The notes below the pieces were generated by a model. The model was given only the letters and a program-made list of their open reading frames with translations, was not told the origin of the DNA and made no database searches. From DATLWN01 sp964492895 (GTDB lineage Bacteria; Pseudomonadota; Zetaproteobacteria; Mariprofundales; Mariprofundaceae): a DNA stretch of 64,000 nt. The position numbers and the translations under genes were made by a program. Positions within the stretch are counted from its first letter, which is position 1. Each line of letters begins with the position of its first letter. The stretch is taken from contig CAZBLR010000003.1 of NCBI GenBank assembly GCA_964492895.1, positions 1-64,000 on the forward strand, given 5' to 3'. Positions 52,777-61,705 of this stretch are shown here, one piece after another.

Positions 52777-54999
52777 ATGGACTTGCCGTCTCTTGGTCTT
52801 CGTGCCAAAGCTATCGCGTTGCTGGCATTGATGTTTCTATGCCTGACTTCGCTATCGATAATTGGAGCTTTTCAGGGTTTCGAGCAAGTCAAGAAAGACA
52901 AACAGGCCGAATTTCGATTTGCTGCCACATGGATCGGGAGCGAGGCACAGCGTCACCTTGCCCAGGCCCGCATGGTTTCCTTCATGGTGATGAATCATCT
53001 TCGAAAGGGTTTGAATCAGAAGATATGCAGCCAGGGCATCGTTGGCGAACCTGGGCTCGATCGGGGTTTTGGTCAATTCGCCCTTGCCGATCCTGACGGG
53101 AAGGTTTCATGTAATTCCATTCCGTGGCTAACCATTGATAATGTCGCCAACACAGCCTACTTCACACAAGCGATCAAACGAGTTGGTCTTGGTTATCTTT
53201 CAGAGGCTGATAACAAAAACGCTCAACAATATGCCGCCATCATGGCGCACGCGATGCGCAATCGTGGCAAGGCATTGAAAGTCATCCTGGTAGGCGTGGA
53301 CTTTTCCTGGATGAAGCAGGCAATCGATACGACTCATTTGGCGGCAACGACCCATTTGATACTGGTCGATGACAATGGGACAATGATCGCTGGGACCGAA
53401 AATTTGGCCAATCGGGTAGGCAAAAGCCTGGTTGGCACCAGGTTCTACAAACAGGTCCTTACTGCCAAATCATCGTTTTTTGAAGGTTCCAGCTTGTTCG
53501 GAGCCGAAAGCCTCATCGTAACGCATCAATTCAGAAGCGGATCAGGCAAAATGCGCGTGATCATTGATACCCCTTATTCAGAGCTGTTAAAGCCCGCGTA
53601 TCGTGGTTTGATCAATCAGCTTCAGATCAGCGTCGTAGTATTTGTCCTGATACTCATCCTGGCTTATTACTTGAGCGACAGGTCCTTCTTGAGAAAGGTC
53701 GGGGCCATCAAACATGAGGCGGAGTTGCTTGCTGGCGGGGACCTGTCTGTCAGGATCAATATGGCGAATAAGGACGAGCTTGGCCATCTGGCCCAATCCA
53801 TCGATACAATGGCTAACGCGTTACAGGCCGGGGAAATCAAGCTCAAGGCGGCCAATGATAAGCTGCATCGAGTTAATCGCACCCTGCTTGTGCTTTCAGC
53901 CGGGAACCGATCATTGCTGGTCGCCAAGACAGAAACGGAACTGCTGGACAGAATATGCCAGGAGATCGTGGAAAAGGGCAAATATATGGCGGCATGGATA
54001 GGGCTTGCCGGTCCGGCGAATGACATGTATCTGCATAAAGTGGCTCACTATCCACAGTCCGACGACGAAATTGGCAGGATTGATTGGAACGAAATGGGTA
54101 ATGCCTCGGGGCCCATCATCGCTTCCGTGCGAGAGGACAAGGTATTGATCATCAACGATACCGCCTACGAATCGGTATACAGGCAGCTTGGCGAGCAAGC
54201 ACAAAAATATGGCTTCCGTTCAGTGATCATGCTGCCGCTGCATCTGGGAGGAACCCCCTTTGGTGCTTTAATCCTCAGTGCCCACCTCAGAAACGAGTTC
54301 GGCAAAGAACAAGTTGAATACCTGAAGGAAACCGCTTCCGACATTTCGCTCGGTATCGAGATGTTGCGCACCAAGGATGAAAAGAACCGACTTCTTCTTC
54401 TTGAAGAGCAACACGAAAAAATTGTTAGACAAAGTCTGGAAGACGCGATGCAAGCGATTTCCACGATGATTGAAATGCGCGACCCATTGACCTCTGGGCA
54501 TCAAAAACGAGTGGCTGGCTTGGCGAGACTTCTGGCAAGGGAACTGGGAATGAGTGTCGACGAGGCACATGGAATATTTCTCGCCGCAATCGTGCATGAT
54601 ATCGGAAAAATAAAAGTCCCGGCAGCTATTCTGTCCAAATCCGGCAAATTAAGTGATATGGAATTCTCGCTAGTGAAAGAGCATGTTGTAGTCGGTTACG
54701 AACTTCTGAAAGACATCAAATTTCCCTGGCCAATCGCGGAAATGGTGCACCAGCATCACGAAAGATTGGATGGTTCGGGGTATCCTTTGGGACTTAAGGA
54801 CGGCGCTATTCTGTTCGGTGCCCGGATACTGGCGGTCGCGGATGTGGTGGAGGCCATGGCATCCCCTCGCCCTAACAGACCAGCGCTTGGAATTGATGCA
54901 GCGCTAAATGAAATCAATAATGGAAAGTCTGCCTTATACGACGAAGCAGTTGTCAACGCATGCATAGCCATTTTCAGGGAGGGTCGATTCGTTTTTTGA
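52777..54999 (+). CDS. Membrane receptor c-di-GMP phosphodiesterase: sensor, HAMP, GAF, HD-GYP
   Basis: A 740-residue receptor. Membrane helices at about 13-32 and 284-299 frame a periplasmic Cache-like sensor. A HAMP domain (about 300-355), a GAF domain (about 370-530) and a C-terminal HD-GYP domain (about 555-735) follow. The catalytic motifs are intact: HDIGK at 607-611 and HHERLDGSGYP at 660-670, in contrast to the degenerate HD protein at 39179-40636. The gene is markedly more AT-rich than its surroundings and lies between DUF374 sequences, suggesting acquisition. Confidence 0.92.
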   Translation: MDLPSLGLRAKAIALLALMFLCLTSLSIIGAFQGFEQVKKDKQAEFRFAATWIGSEAQRHLAQARMVSFMVMNHLRKGLNQKICSQGIVGEPGLDRGFGQFALADPDGKVSCNSIPWLTIDNVANTAYFTQAIKRVGLGYLSEADNKNAQQYAAIMAHAMRNRGKALKVILVGVDFSWMKQAIDTTHLAATTHLILVDDNGTMIAGTENLANRVGKSLVGTRFYKQVLTAKSSFFEGSSLFGAESLIVTHQFRSGSGKMRVIIDTPYSELLKPAYRGLINQLQISVVVFVLILILAYYLSDRSFLRKVGAIKHEAELLAGGDLSVRINMANKDELGHLAQSIDTMANALQAGEIKLKAANDKLHRVNRTLLVLSAGNRSLLVAKTETELLDRICQEIVEKGKYMAAWIGLAGPANDMYLHKVAHYPQSDDEIGRIDWNEMGNASGPIIASVREDKVLIINDTAYESVYRQLGEQAQKYGFRSVIMLPLHLGGTPFGALILSAHLRNEFGKEQVEYLKETASDISLGIEMLRTKDEKNRLLLLEEQHEKIVRQSLEDAMQAISTMIEMRDPLTSGHQKRVAGLARLLARELGMSVDEAHGIFLAAIVHDIGKIKVPAAILSKSGKLSDMEFSLVKEHVVVGYELLKDIKFPWPIAEMVHQHHERLDGSGYPLGLKDGAILFGARILAVADVVEAMASPRPNRPALGIDAALNEINNGKSALYDEAVVNACIAIFREGRFVF

Positions 55000-55006
55000 T
55001 TCGTGC

Positions 55007-55128
55007 AGCGAAGGGGCCGCGTGAGGGGTGTACCCCGGCACCGTGCTGTTGGCGAGAAAGAGCGGCCTGCCGCTTCGCGCCGTCTGTTACGCGACGAGGC
55101 GGCGCAGGCGGACGACTATTTCGATTGA
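55007..55128 (+). pseudogene. Remnant of a third DUF374 acyltransferase copy
   Basis: After the HD-GYP stop the DNA resumes as AAGGGGCCGCGTGAG, matching the PKGPRE codons of copy 2. After a 1-nt deletion it reads YPGTVLLARKSGLPLRAV and CYATRRRR, then jumps by an internal deletion to ADDYFD and a stop, followed by TGATGGCCG as after copy 2. The 5' two-thirds are missing. It is a decayed gene fragment; the open frame spanning 54960-55187 is not a real protein. Confidence 0.85.
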
Positions 55129-55245
55129 TGGCCGACGCGGCCGATATCAGTCATAAGAAGAGGGCGCAAACGTTCACGGCATCGTAGTAAGGTTCACCCT
55201 GGAGCTTGGGGGACGCTGCGCCTTCAAGACACCCGGGGGCTTGGT

Positions 55246-55983
55246 ATGTCTGAACACCTAAGGAATCGCGTCGCGCTGATTACCGGCGGCTCGCGTGGCA
55301 TCGGCAAGGCGATCGCCCTGGCGCTCGCCGCTGCGGGCGCCGCGGTCGCGGTGAATTATCGGGAGCGCAGCCATGAGGCGGCCTCCGTGATCGAAGCCAT
55401 CCATCGGAGCGGCGGCCGGGCGATGGCGGTCGCGGCCGATGTGTCGGTTGCCGGTGCCGTCCATGACATGGTGTCCGGCATTGAACGGCAGCTTGGTCCG
55501 ATCGATATCCTGGTCAACAACGCCGGCATGGCGGCGATGCGCGGACTCGACGATCTCACCGAGGAGGATTTCGACCGCACCCTCGCGGTCAATCTGAAAT
55601 CCTCCTTCCTCTGTACGCAAGCCGTCTTGCCAGGCATGCGGGTGCGGCGCTGGGGTCGGATCATCAACATCTCGTCGATTGCAGCGCGCGGTGCGGGTGG
55701 CGTCAGCGTCGCCTACAACGCCTCCAAGGCCGGGCTCGAAGGCCTGACGCGAGGCTATGCGGCGCGCCTTGCGCCGGAAGGCGTGACGGTCAACGCGGTG
55801 GCCCCGGGCCTGATCGATACGGAGATGGGCAAGCCGCTGATCGAGGCGGGCGTCGGCGCACGCATCCCGGTCGGCCGCGTTGGCACCGGTGAGGAGATCG
55901 CGCAGGCCGTCATGCTTCTGGTCGGCGACGCCTTCATCACCGGTCAGACGCTCGCGGTGAACGGCGGCGGGGCATTCCTGTAG
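55246..55983 (+). CDS. Short-chain dehydrogenase/reductase (FabG-like)
   Basis: A 245-residue Rossmann enzyme with the cofactor motif TGGSRGIG near residue 14, NNAG near 90, the catalytic serine in INISSIA, and YNASK near 153, giving the Ser-Tyr-Lys triad. The Asn-Tyr-Arg after the second strand suggests NADP(H). It resembles 3-oxoacyl-ACP reductases and acetoacetyl-CoA reductases; there is no fatty-acid or PHB gene next to it, so the substrate is open. Confidence 0.88.
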   Translation: MSEHLRNRVALITGGSRGIGKAIALALAAAGAAVAVNYRERSHEAASVIEAIHRSGGRAMAVAADVSVAGAVHDMVSGIERQLGPIDILVNNAGMAAMRGLDDLTEEDFDRTLAVNLKSSFLCTQAVLPGMRVRRWGRIINISSIAARGAGGVSVAYNASKAGLEGLTRGYAARLAPEGVTVNAVAPGLIDTEMGKPLIEAGVGARIPVGRVGTGEEIAQAVMLLVGDAFITGQTLAVNGGGAFL

Positions 55984-56081
55984 GCAGCCGACCGGTGGCT
56001 TTCCGGACGCGCCTGTTAACAGGGCCTGGAAACGGGAGTAGATTGCCTTGGATTGAAGGTATGGACTAAGGGGAGATGTTC

Positions 56082-56291
56082 ATGAAGTGGGTCTGGGCTA
56101 GTTATGCGTTCTGTACCGTGTTCGGGTTCTACTCCATGCACAAGGCTTCCGAGCTGATCGGCCCGTATCCCTTGACGGACGGTCGGCATTCCGGGGCGTT
56201 CTACATCTGGGAGATGAGCGCCGGCCTGTTCCTGCTCATTGCCGTCACCGGAGCGATCATCTCCCTGTTCGATCTGGTGATGGGGGACTGA
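56082..56291 (+). CDS. Small membrane protein, 69 residues
   Basis: The ATG at 56082 follows GGGGAG (56070-56075) at proper spacing; the ATG at 56076 abuts that site. The product has two hydrophobic helices (WVWASYAFCTVFGFY and AGLFLLIAVTGAIISLFDLV) joined by a short polar loop. I do not recognise it. It stands alone between the SDR and a convergent small gene. Confidence 0.6.
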   Translation: MKWVWASYAFCTVFGFYSMHKASELIGPYPLTDGRHSGAFYIWEMSAGLFLLIAVTGAIISLFDLVMGD

Positions 56292-56355
56292 TACAGCCTG
56301 CCGAAGTCTTAACCCGACCAGGCGCCGTCGTGCCCACGCGGCGTGTTCGTGGCCG

Positions 56356-56378
56356 GACCCTGTGTACGCGACAGGGTC
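56356..56378. terminator. Hairpin between two convergent small genes
   Basis: GACCCTGT at 56356-56363 pairs perfectly with ACAGGGTC at 56371-56378 around a 7-nt loop. No T-run follows, so it may act with Rho or as a bidirectional stop between the convergent genes. Confidence 0.4.
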
Positions 56379-56400
56379 GTTGCTGAGAATCTGCGCCGCG

Positions 56401-56664
56401 TCAATCCTTGTGGTTCGAGTTGCGCACGCGCTGCCTGTACAGGTGGTAGGCCCCGGTCTGGATGAGGGCCATGAACGCAAACAGCAGCATGAACTGGTCG
56501 CGCACATCCAGGATGCCAAACGACATCAGAGAGAACAGGCCGGTAAAACCAAAGGCGATCCCGGAAGCGATGGCGAAGGTCGTCCCCGTCAAGAACTCCA
56601 GTGGAATCATGACCAGGGAAAGCCCCAGCCAAACGTCTCCGGCGGAAAAATGCGAACCTGCCAT
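56401..56664 (-). CDS. Small membrane protein, 87 residues
   Basis: From the ATG at 56664, preceded on its strand by GGAG, the product has 87 residues with about three hydrophobic segments (VWLGLSLVMIPLEFLTG, FAIASGIAFGFTGLFSLM, FMLLFAFMALIQTGAY) and a basic tail. The longer frame back to 56766 adds a leader without a ribosome-binding site. No family recognised. Confidence 0.6.
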   Translation of the reverse strand: MAGSHFSAGDVWLGLSLVMIPLEFLTGTTFAIASGIAFGFTGLFSLMSFGILDVRDQFMLLFAFMALIQTGAYHLYRQRVRNSNHKD

Positions 56665-56839
56665 GGTTTCTCCAAGCCCACATATCGGTTGTGGATACGC
56701 GGATATTAAACACAGGGCCCGATTGAAACGCAACGAGCGTCCGAGGAAAACCTTGAACTTCGACATGCCGGTGCAAAGATGGGATGCCGGTATTGCAGCG
56801 GGCGGTTAAGCCGCCATCCTTCGTTCAGGGGTGACCGTC

Positions 56840-57943
56840 ATGAAGAAATGGATGTCGACGCTGCTTGTTTCCTCGGCCTTATTGGTTCCTCTGCAAGGGT
56901 ACGCAGCCGACCAGCAAGTGCCGCAGCTGGACCACGTGTTCCTGATCATGATGGAGAACCATGATTACGACGAGCCGGGCCGGGTGCCGGCCATCCTGAA
57001 CAACGAGGCCGACGCGCCGTACATCAACGCCATGGCCAAAAAGTACAACCTGGCCACGAACTACCTGGCGGTCGGCCATCCCAGCCTGACCAACTACCTG
57101 GAGGTCGTCGGCGGATCGAATTTCGGGGTCAACCAGGACCTGTTCCCGCATTGGGGCTCGCCAGAGAACATGAAGCACCGATACGGCTTCATCCCGACCC
57201 GCGGCACCGACATCGCCAGCAGCTCCTTCGCCTATGCCAAGGCTTGCTGTGACGACCGGTTGGGTTACATGGTGCCCGGCGGGGCGCCCTTCGTCGGGGA
57301 AACAATCGCCGACCAGCTGGAACAGGCAGGCAAGACGTGGAAGACGTATCAGGAATCGCTGCCGGTCCGGGGCGGCTATGGCGTGGACACCTCCGATGGC
57401 GACAAGGTCAATCAGGGTGTCCCGCTTTATGCGGCCAAGCACAACCCCTTCGAATACTTCCGGTCGACGCAGGGCTCAAGCGCCATCGTCGGCTATGCAT
57501 CCGATCTGTCCCGCAAGGCCATCGGCGGGGAACTCGCCAGGGATCTGACGGCCGGCACCGTCGCCGATTTCAACTTCATCGCGCCCAACCAGTGCCATGA
57601 CATGCACGGCACCGCCGTGTGCTCGCAGGCGCACGCCCTGATCCGCGACGGCGACAGGGAGGTGCAGGCGCTGGTCGGTGCCATCACCGGCTCGGCCGTG
57701 TGGAAAACGGGCCGGAACGCCATCATCGTGATGTGGGACGAGAACGATTTCAGCGCCACCGGCAACAACCGCATCCCGGTGATCGTCATGACCAACTACC
57801 AGTCCAAGGGCATGCATTCGGCCCGCGCCTACAACCACTTCTCCCTGCTCAAGTCCCTGGAGCAGGGCTTCGGCCTGCACTACCTGAATCATGCGAGGGA
57901 TCCGGACATCCACGCGATGACCGACATCTTCGCGCCGCGCTGA
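56840..57943 (+). CDS. Secreted phosphoesterase (PF04185, acid phosphatase/phospholipase C type)
   Basis: A 367-residue exported enzyme. The ATG at 56840 has AGGGG upstream; a GTG at 56831 is possible. A signal peptide ends near residue 23 (LQGYA-A). The mature part shows the phosphoesterase pattern: IMMENHDYDE near residue 37, HPSLTNYLEVVGGSN near 80, IAPNQCHDMHG near 247 and VMWDENDFS near 297, whose Asp/His/Glu residues would bind metal. Related proteins are acid phosphatases such as AcpA or phospholipases C. With pstS nearby it could serve phosphate scavenging, an inference. Confidence 0.87.
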   Translation: MKKWMSTLLVSSALLVPLQGYAADQQVPQLDHVFLIMMENHDYDEPGRVPAILNNEADAPYINAMAKKYNLATNYLAVGHPSLTNYLEVVGGSNFGVNQDLFPHWGSPENMKHRYGFIPTRGTDIASSSFAYAKACCDDRLGYMVPGGAPFVGETIADQLEQAGKTWKTYQESLPVRGGYGVDTSDGDKVNQGVPLYAAKHNPFEYFRSTQGSSAIVGYASDLSRKAIGGELARDLTAGTVADFNFIAPNQCHDMHGTAVCSQAHALIRDGDREVQALVGAITGSAVWKTGRNAIIVMWDENDFSATGNNRIPVIVMTNYQSKGMHSARAYNHFSLLKSLEQGFGLHYLNHARDPDIHAMTDIFAPR

Positions 57944-57959
57944 CCGTCATCTCGTCGAT

Positions 57960-58907
57960 TCAGTGAGCTAGTGCCTCCAGCCAGGCGCCTTCGAGCAGGC
58001 CCGCGTCGACGACGATCAGCTCCGGGTAGTGCCAGCGGGTGAAGACGGCATCGATGATGGCCAGGCCCGCCACCATCAGGTCGGCGCGTCCCGGCTCGAT
58101 GGTGCGGATGGCCTGGCGCTGGTCGTGGGTCATGGCCAAGAGCCGGTCGCGCAGGGCGACGAACTCGGCGCGCGGGATCGTGTGGTTGTTGATGCGTTCC
58201 TCGTCGTACGGATAGAGGTCCAGATGCACGGCACCGAGGGTCGTGACGGTGCCGGCGGTGCCGACCAGGTGCTGGGGTGCCTTGCGGTCGGGCCAGCCGT
58301 CGGCGACGGCATCCAGATGCATGTTCGCGGTGCGTACCATGGCCCGGTAATCCTCGGACGACGGCGGGTCGCTGGTCAGATGCGCCTCGACCAGGCGCAC
58401 GACGCCCATCTTGCGGCTGACCGCGTCGACCAGGACCTCGTCGCGCACGCGGATGAACTCGGTGCTGCCGCCGCCGATGTCGAACAGCAGCATGTCGCCG
58501 CGCGTCTGTGGGTGCAGCACGGCCGTGGCCCCGGCCAGCGACAGCCGCGCCTCATGCTCGCCCTCGATGATGCGCACCCGGATGCCGGTCTGCTGTTCGA
58601 TGATGTCGCGGAACGCCCGGCCGTTGCCGGCCTCGCGCATGGCGGCGGTGGCCACGGCATGGGTGCCGGCGAGGCTGGCGCCGTGTTCGGTGATCAGCCC
58701 GGCGAATTCCTCAAGGGCGGTGAGCGCCCGTTCCATGCCCGCCTCGGACAGCCGGCCCGTGGCGTGCAGGCCCTCGCCGAGGCGGACGATGCGATGGGTG
58801 CGGTAAATCGTTTGCCAGGGGGCCGTGGATCCGGACGGGGAGGGCTCGGCGATCAGCAGGCGCAGGGTGTTCGAGCCGATGTCGACGGCGGCGCGGATGC
58901 CCCCCAT
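57960..58907 (-). CDS. Ppx/GppA-family phosphatase, short form
   Basis: Exopolyphosphatase/guanosine-pentaphosphatase-like protein. The ATG at 58907 gives 315 residues starting GGIRAAVDIGSNTLRLLI, the ASKHA phosphate-binding loop. The second loop LLFDIGGGSTEFI near 145 and VGTAGTVTTLGA near 215 are present. The roughly 200-residue C-terminal HD-like domain of the 500-residue enterobacterial enzymes is absent. Last of a five-gene minus-strand run that starts with argC. Confidence 0.9.
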   Translation of the reverse strand: MGGIRAAVDIGSNTLRLLIAEPSPSGSTAPWQTIYRTHRIVRLGEGLHATGRLSEAGMERALTALEEFAGLITEHGASLAGTHAVATAAMREAGNGRAFRDIIEQQTGIRVRIIEGEHEARLSLAGATAVLHPQTRGDMLLFDIGGGSTEFIRVRDEVLVDAVSRKMGVVRLVEAHLTSDPPSSEDYRAMVRTANMHLDAVADGWPDRKAPQHLVGTAGTVTTLGAVHLDLYPYDEERINNHTIPRAEFVALRDRLLAMTHDQRQAIRTIEPGRADLMVAGLAIIDAVFTRWHYPELIVVDAGLLEGAWLEALAH

Positions 58908-58924
58908 ATGCGTGTGAACGGTCC

Positions 58925-59449
58925 CTAGCCCAGGCGCTGGACTTCGGTTCGGTGCAGCCGGGCCAGTTCGACGTAGTGGGCGGACGAGCGGGGCAGGAAG
59001 GCCTTCTCCTCGTCGGTCAGCGCGCGCATTTCGCGGGCCGGTACGCCGGCGTACAGGTAGCCGCCGCGCAGCACCTTGCCCTCGGGGACCAGGGCGCCGG
59101 CGGCCAGGAAGCAGCCGGCTTCCAGCACGGCGCGGTCCATGACGATCGCGCCCATGCCGACCAGGCATTCGTCCTGGATCTCGCAGCCGTGCAGGATCAC
59201 GCGGTGGCCGACGGTGACGCGGTCGCCGACGACGCAGGGGGTGATGCCCTCGCTGGTGTGGATCAGCGTCAAATCCTGGATGTTGCTGTCGGCACCGATG
59301 CGGATGTCGTGCACGTCACCGCGCAGCACGCACTGGTACCAGATGTTGGACGCCTCGCCGATCCACACGCGGCCGATGACGTCCGCCGAATCGGCGATGA
59401 ACGCCGATTCGGCGATGTCCGGTGTCCAGTGCCGGTACGAGGCGATCAT
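58925..59449 (-). CDS. Gamma-carbonic anhydrase family protein (YrdA-like)
   Basis: A 174-residue left-handed beta-helix protein with hexapeptide repeats. The zinc-ligand histidines of the family are present (LIHTSE near residue 64 and VGHRVILHGC near 80), as is the RGDVHDIRIG motif. Activity as carbonic anhydrase is variable in this family. It overlaps the bactofilin gene by 4 nt. Confidence 0.9.
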   Translation of the reverse strand: MIASYRHWTPDIAESAFIADSADVIGRVWIGEASNIWYQCVLRGDVHDIRIGADSNIQDLTLIHTSEGITPCVVGDRVTVGHRVILHGCEIQDECLVGMGAIVMDRAVLEAGCFLAAGALVPEGKVLRGGYLYAGVPAREMRALTDEEKAFLPRSSAHYVELARLHRTEVQRLG

Positions 59450-59895
59450 GCCGCCTGCGGGGCGGTGTGCTCGCTTTGTTCCGGTTTGGCCACGACGTGC
59501 GGCTGCTTGGCCGCTTCCTTCTGCTCGACGATGCGGTTGCAGCGACCGTTGATGGCGCCGCCCTCGGCCAGGGTCAGCATCGTGTACTCGACGTCGCCGT
59601 TCAGCTGGCCCTTCTCGCCGACCTGCAGGGATTTCGTGGCGCGGACGTTGCCGCGGATGGTGCCGTGCAGCACCAGGTGCGGCACGTCGACCTCGCCCTT
59701 GACCTCGGCATTCAGGCTGATGATCAGCGTGCCCTCGTTCTGCGAGCGGATGTTGCCCTCGAAATGGCCGTCGATGCGCACGGCGCCCTCGAAGTCCATT
59801 TCGCCGACGAAATGGGCGTGCGAGCCGATCAGCGTATCGATATGCAGGCCCTCGCCACGCATCGAAGGCTTGGCCGTTTTACTACTCATCTTCAT
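59446..59895 (-). CDS. Bactofilin
   Basis: Cytoskeletal polymer-forming protein (DUF583) of 149 residues. The central domain (about 25-115) has the bactofilin repeat pattern, including GEMDFEGAVRIDGHFEGNI and GTLIISLNAEVKGEV, flanked by short polar tails. The start follows AAGGAGGAG inside the preceding gene, with a 1-nt stop/start overlap. Confidence 0.93.
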   Translation of the reverse strand: MKMSSKTAKPSMRGEGLHIDTLIGSHAHFVGEMDFEGAVRIDGHFEGNIRSQNEGTLIISLNAEVKGEVDVPHLVLHGTIRGNVRATKSLQVGEKGQLNGDVEYTMLTLAEGGAINGRCNRIVEQKEAAKQPHVVAKPEQSEHTAPQAA

Positions 59896-60614
59896 CAGTC
59901 TCCTCCTTGAATGGCGATCGTGTATCGCCCCTTTTCTCTACCCTGTGGGTCGTAGCGGATCAGCAGCAGCGACGTGGGCTTCCACGTCTGTGTCCATGCT
60001 ATCTCCCCGTCCACGAACGCATGGTTGTCCATCTGGTACGGCAGGTTCTCCTGGCCGTTGTACCACGGCAGCGCCATCGGGTTGCCGTCGGCCGGGTTCG
60101 TAGCATAACACTTGAAGTACCCCACCACATGCCTCGGGTAATTACCGCCCTTCACGACAATGAAACTGTACGCCAGCGTCTGTGAGTTACGCCACTGTGC
60201 GGCGGAATTGACCAGCTGGATGCCAGACTGCTTCATGGCCTCCAGGATGCTGTCGTAGACGCTGATGCGCTTGTCCTGGGCCGTGATCTTGGCGCGCATC
60301 GTCTTGCTGTCCTTCTCGTATTGCGCGATCTGGGCATCCTTGATGGCGATCGAGGCCTCGCGGTCCGCGAGCTTCGACTGCAGCCGGCTGTTGTCGCGCT
60401 GAAGCTGCAGGTACTGCGGCATCAGTTCCGGGTCGGACGGCATCCGCTGGTACAGGCCGCCGAGATAGCCGCCGCCGGCCAGCAGGATCACGACGACGAT
60501 GATCGTGATCGGCCGCAGCATCAGGTAGCGGGTCGGCTGGCCCGCATACTGGTCGATGATCATCAGCTGGCGGGGGCGCCACAGGGCGTGGCCGATGGCC
60601 TTGAACACGTTCAT
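59895..60614 (-). CDS. DUF6776-like membrane protein with coiled coil
   Basis: A 239-residue protein with a cytoplasmic N-terminus of about 33 residues, one membrane helix (ITIIVVVILLAGGGYLGGL near 37-55), a coiled coil of about 70 residues (LQLQRDNSRLQSKLADREAS onward), and a C-terminal beta domain. The argC-this gene-bactofilin order suggests the conserved but uncharacterised gammaproteobacterial family; a bactofilin partner role is inference. Confidence 0.75.
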   Translation of the reverse strand: MNVFKAIGHALWRPRQLMIIDQYAGQPTRYLMLRPITIIVVVILLAGGGYLGGLYQRMPSDPELMPQYLQLQRDNSRLQSKLADREASIAIKDAQIAQYEKDSKTMRAKITAQDKRISVYDSILEAMKQSGIQLVNSAAQWRNSQTLAYSFIVVKGGNYPRHVVGYFKCYATNPADGNPMALPWYNGQENLPYQMDNHAFVDGEIAWTQTWKPTSLLLIRYDPQGREKGRYTIAIQGGD

Positions 60615-60618
60615 CCCC

Positions 60619-61650
60619 TCAGGGCCACAGGCCGTGCGCAGCCAGGCCGGCCGTCTCGTCGAGGCCGAACATCAGGTTGGCGTTCTGTACCGCCTGCCCG
60701 GCGGCTCCCTTGAGCAGGTTGTCCAGGCAGCTGACGACCACGGCCGAATCGGGGCCGGTGACGCACACGCCGATATCGCAGCGGTTGCTGCCCTTGACAC
60801 CCTGCGTCGACGGCATCCGGCCCTCGGCCAACACGCGCACGAACGGCTCGCCGGCGAAGGCGTCGGCGAGGATCGCGTGCCAGGACTCCGGCGCCTCGCC
60901 GTTCAGGTGCAGCGTGGTCAGCATGCCGCGGGTCATCGGCAGGATATGCGGCACGAAGCGGACCGTGGCGGATGTCCCCGAGAAATTCGAGGCCCATTCG
61001 TCCATCTCCCAGGCATGCCGGTGCCGCGGCAGTCCGTAGGCCCGCACGCCCTCGTTGATCTCGCAGAACAGCAGGTCCGTCCTGGTGCTGCGGCCGGCGC
61101 CCGAGGTGCCGGACTTGGAATCGACGATGATGCCCTCGGACGCGATCAGGCCGGATTCCAGCAGGGGCACCAGCGGCAGCAGCGTCGAGGTCGGATAGCA
61201 GCCGGGATTGGCCACCAGCCGCGCCCCCTTGACCTGCTCGCGCGCGAACTCGCTGAGGCCGTACACGGCCTCGCCCAGCAGCTCCGGATGCGGATGCTCG
61301 GCGCCGTAGGCGGCCCGGAACGTTTCGGTGGTGGCATGCCGGAAGTCGGCGCTCAGGTCGACCACCCGTTTGCCGGCGGCCAGTGCCGCCTGCACGCTGG
61401 CCGCGGCGGCCCCGTGCGGCAGGGCGGTAAACACCAGCTGCACCGCATCGGGCAGCGCTGCATCGGAGGCCAGCAGCGGCATGGCCGCGACCGGGCCGCC
61501 GAGGCCGGGCAGCACCTCGCCGGCCGCCTTGCCGGCCTGGCTGTGGGCGCCCAGATGCACGATGCGGAAATGCGGGTGCGCATCGAGCAGGCGGATCAGC
61601 TCGGCACCGGTGTACCCGGTCGATCCCAGGATGGCGACATCGATGTTCAT
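60619..61650 (-). CDS. argC: N-acetyl-gamma-glutamyl-phosphate reductase
   Basis: Third step of arginine synthesis. The 343-residue protein begins VAILGSTGYTGAELIRLL, the NADP-binding fold, with the catalytic cysteine in NPGCYPTS near residue 170 and the HRHAWEMDE substrate region near 223. First gene of the minus-strand run to Ppx. Confidence 0.96.
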   Translation of the reverse strand: MNIDVAILGSTGYTGAELIRLLDAHPHFRIVHLGAHSQAGKAAGEVLPGLGGPVAAMPLLASDAALPDAVQLVFTALPHGAAAASVQAALAAGKRVVDLSADFRHATTETFRAAYGAEHPHPELLGEAVYGLSEFAREQVKGARLVANPGCYPTSTLLPLVPLLESGLIASEGIIVDSKSGTSGAGRSTRTDLLFCEINEGVRAYGLPRHRHAWEMDEWASNFSGTSATVRFVPHILPMTRGMLTTLHLNGEAPESWHAILADAFAGEPFVRVLAEGRMPSTQGVKGSNRCDIGVCVTGPDSAVVVSCLDNLLKGAAGQAVQNANLMFGLDETAGLAAHGLWP

Positions 61651-61705
61651 CGGGGCATGCTAGCGCGCCTGCCCCTGGCATCAATGTTTGCGGTCCGACG
61701 CGGCG

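Noticed and set aside
54960..55187. 75-residue ORF after the HD-GYP gene
   Set aside because: It reads a decayed DUF374 fragment in the wrong frame; homology to copy 2 is in another frame after a 1-nt deletion.
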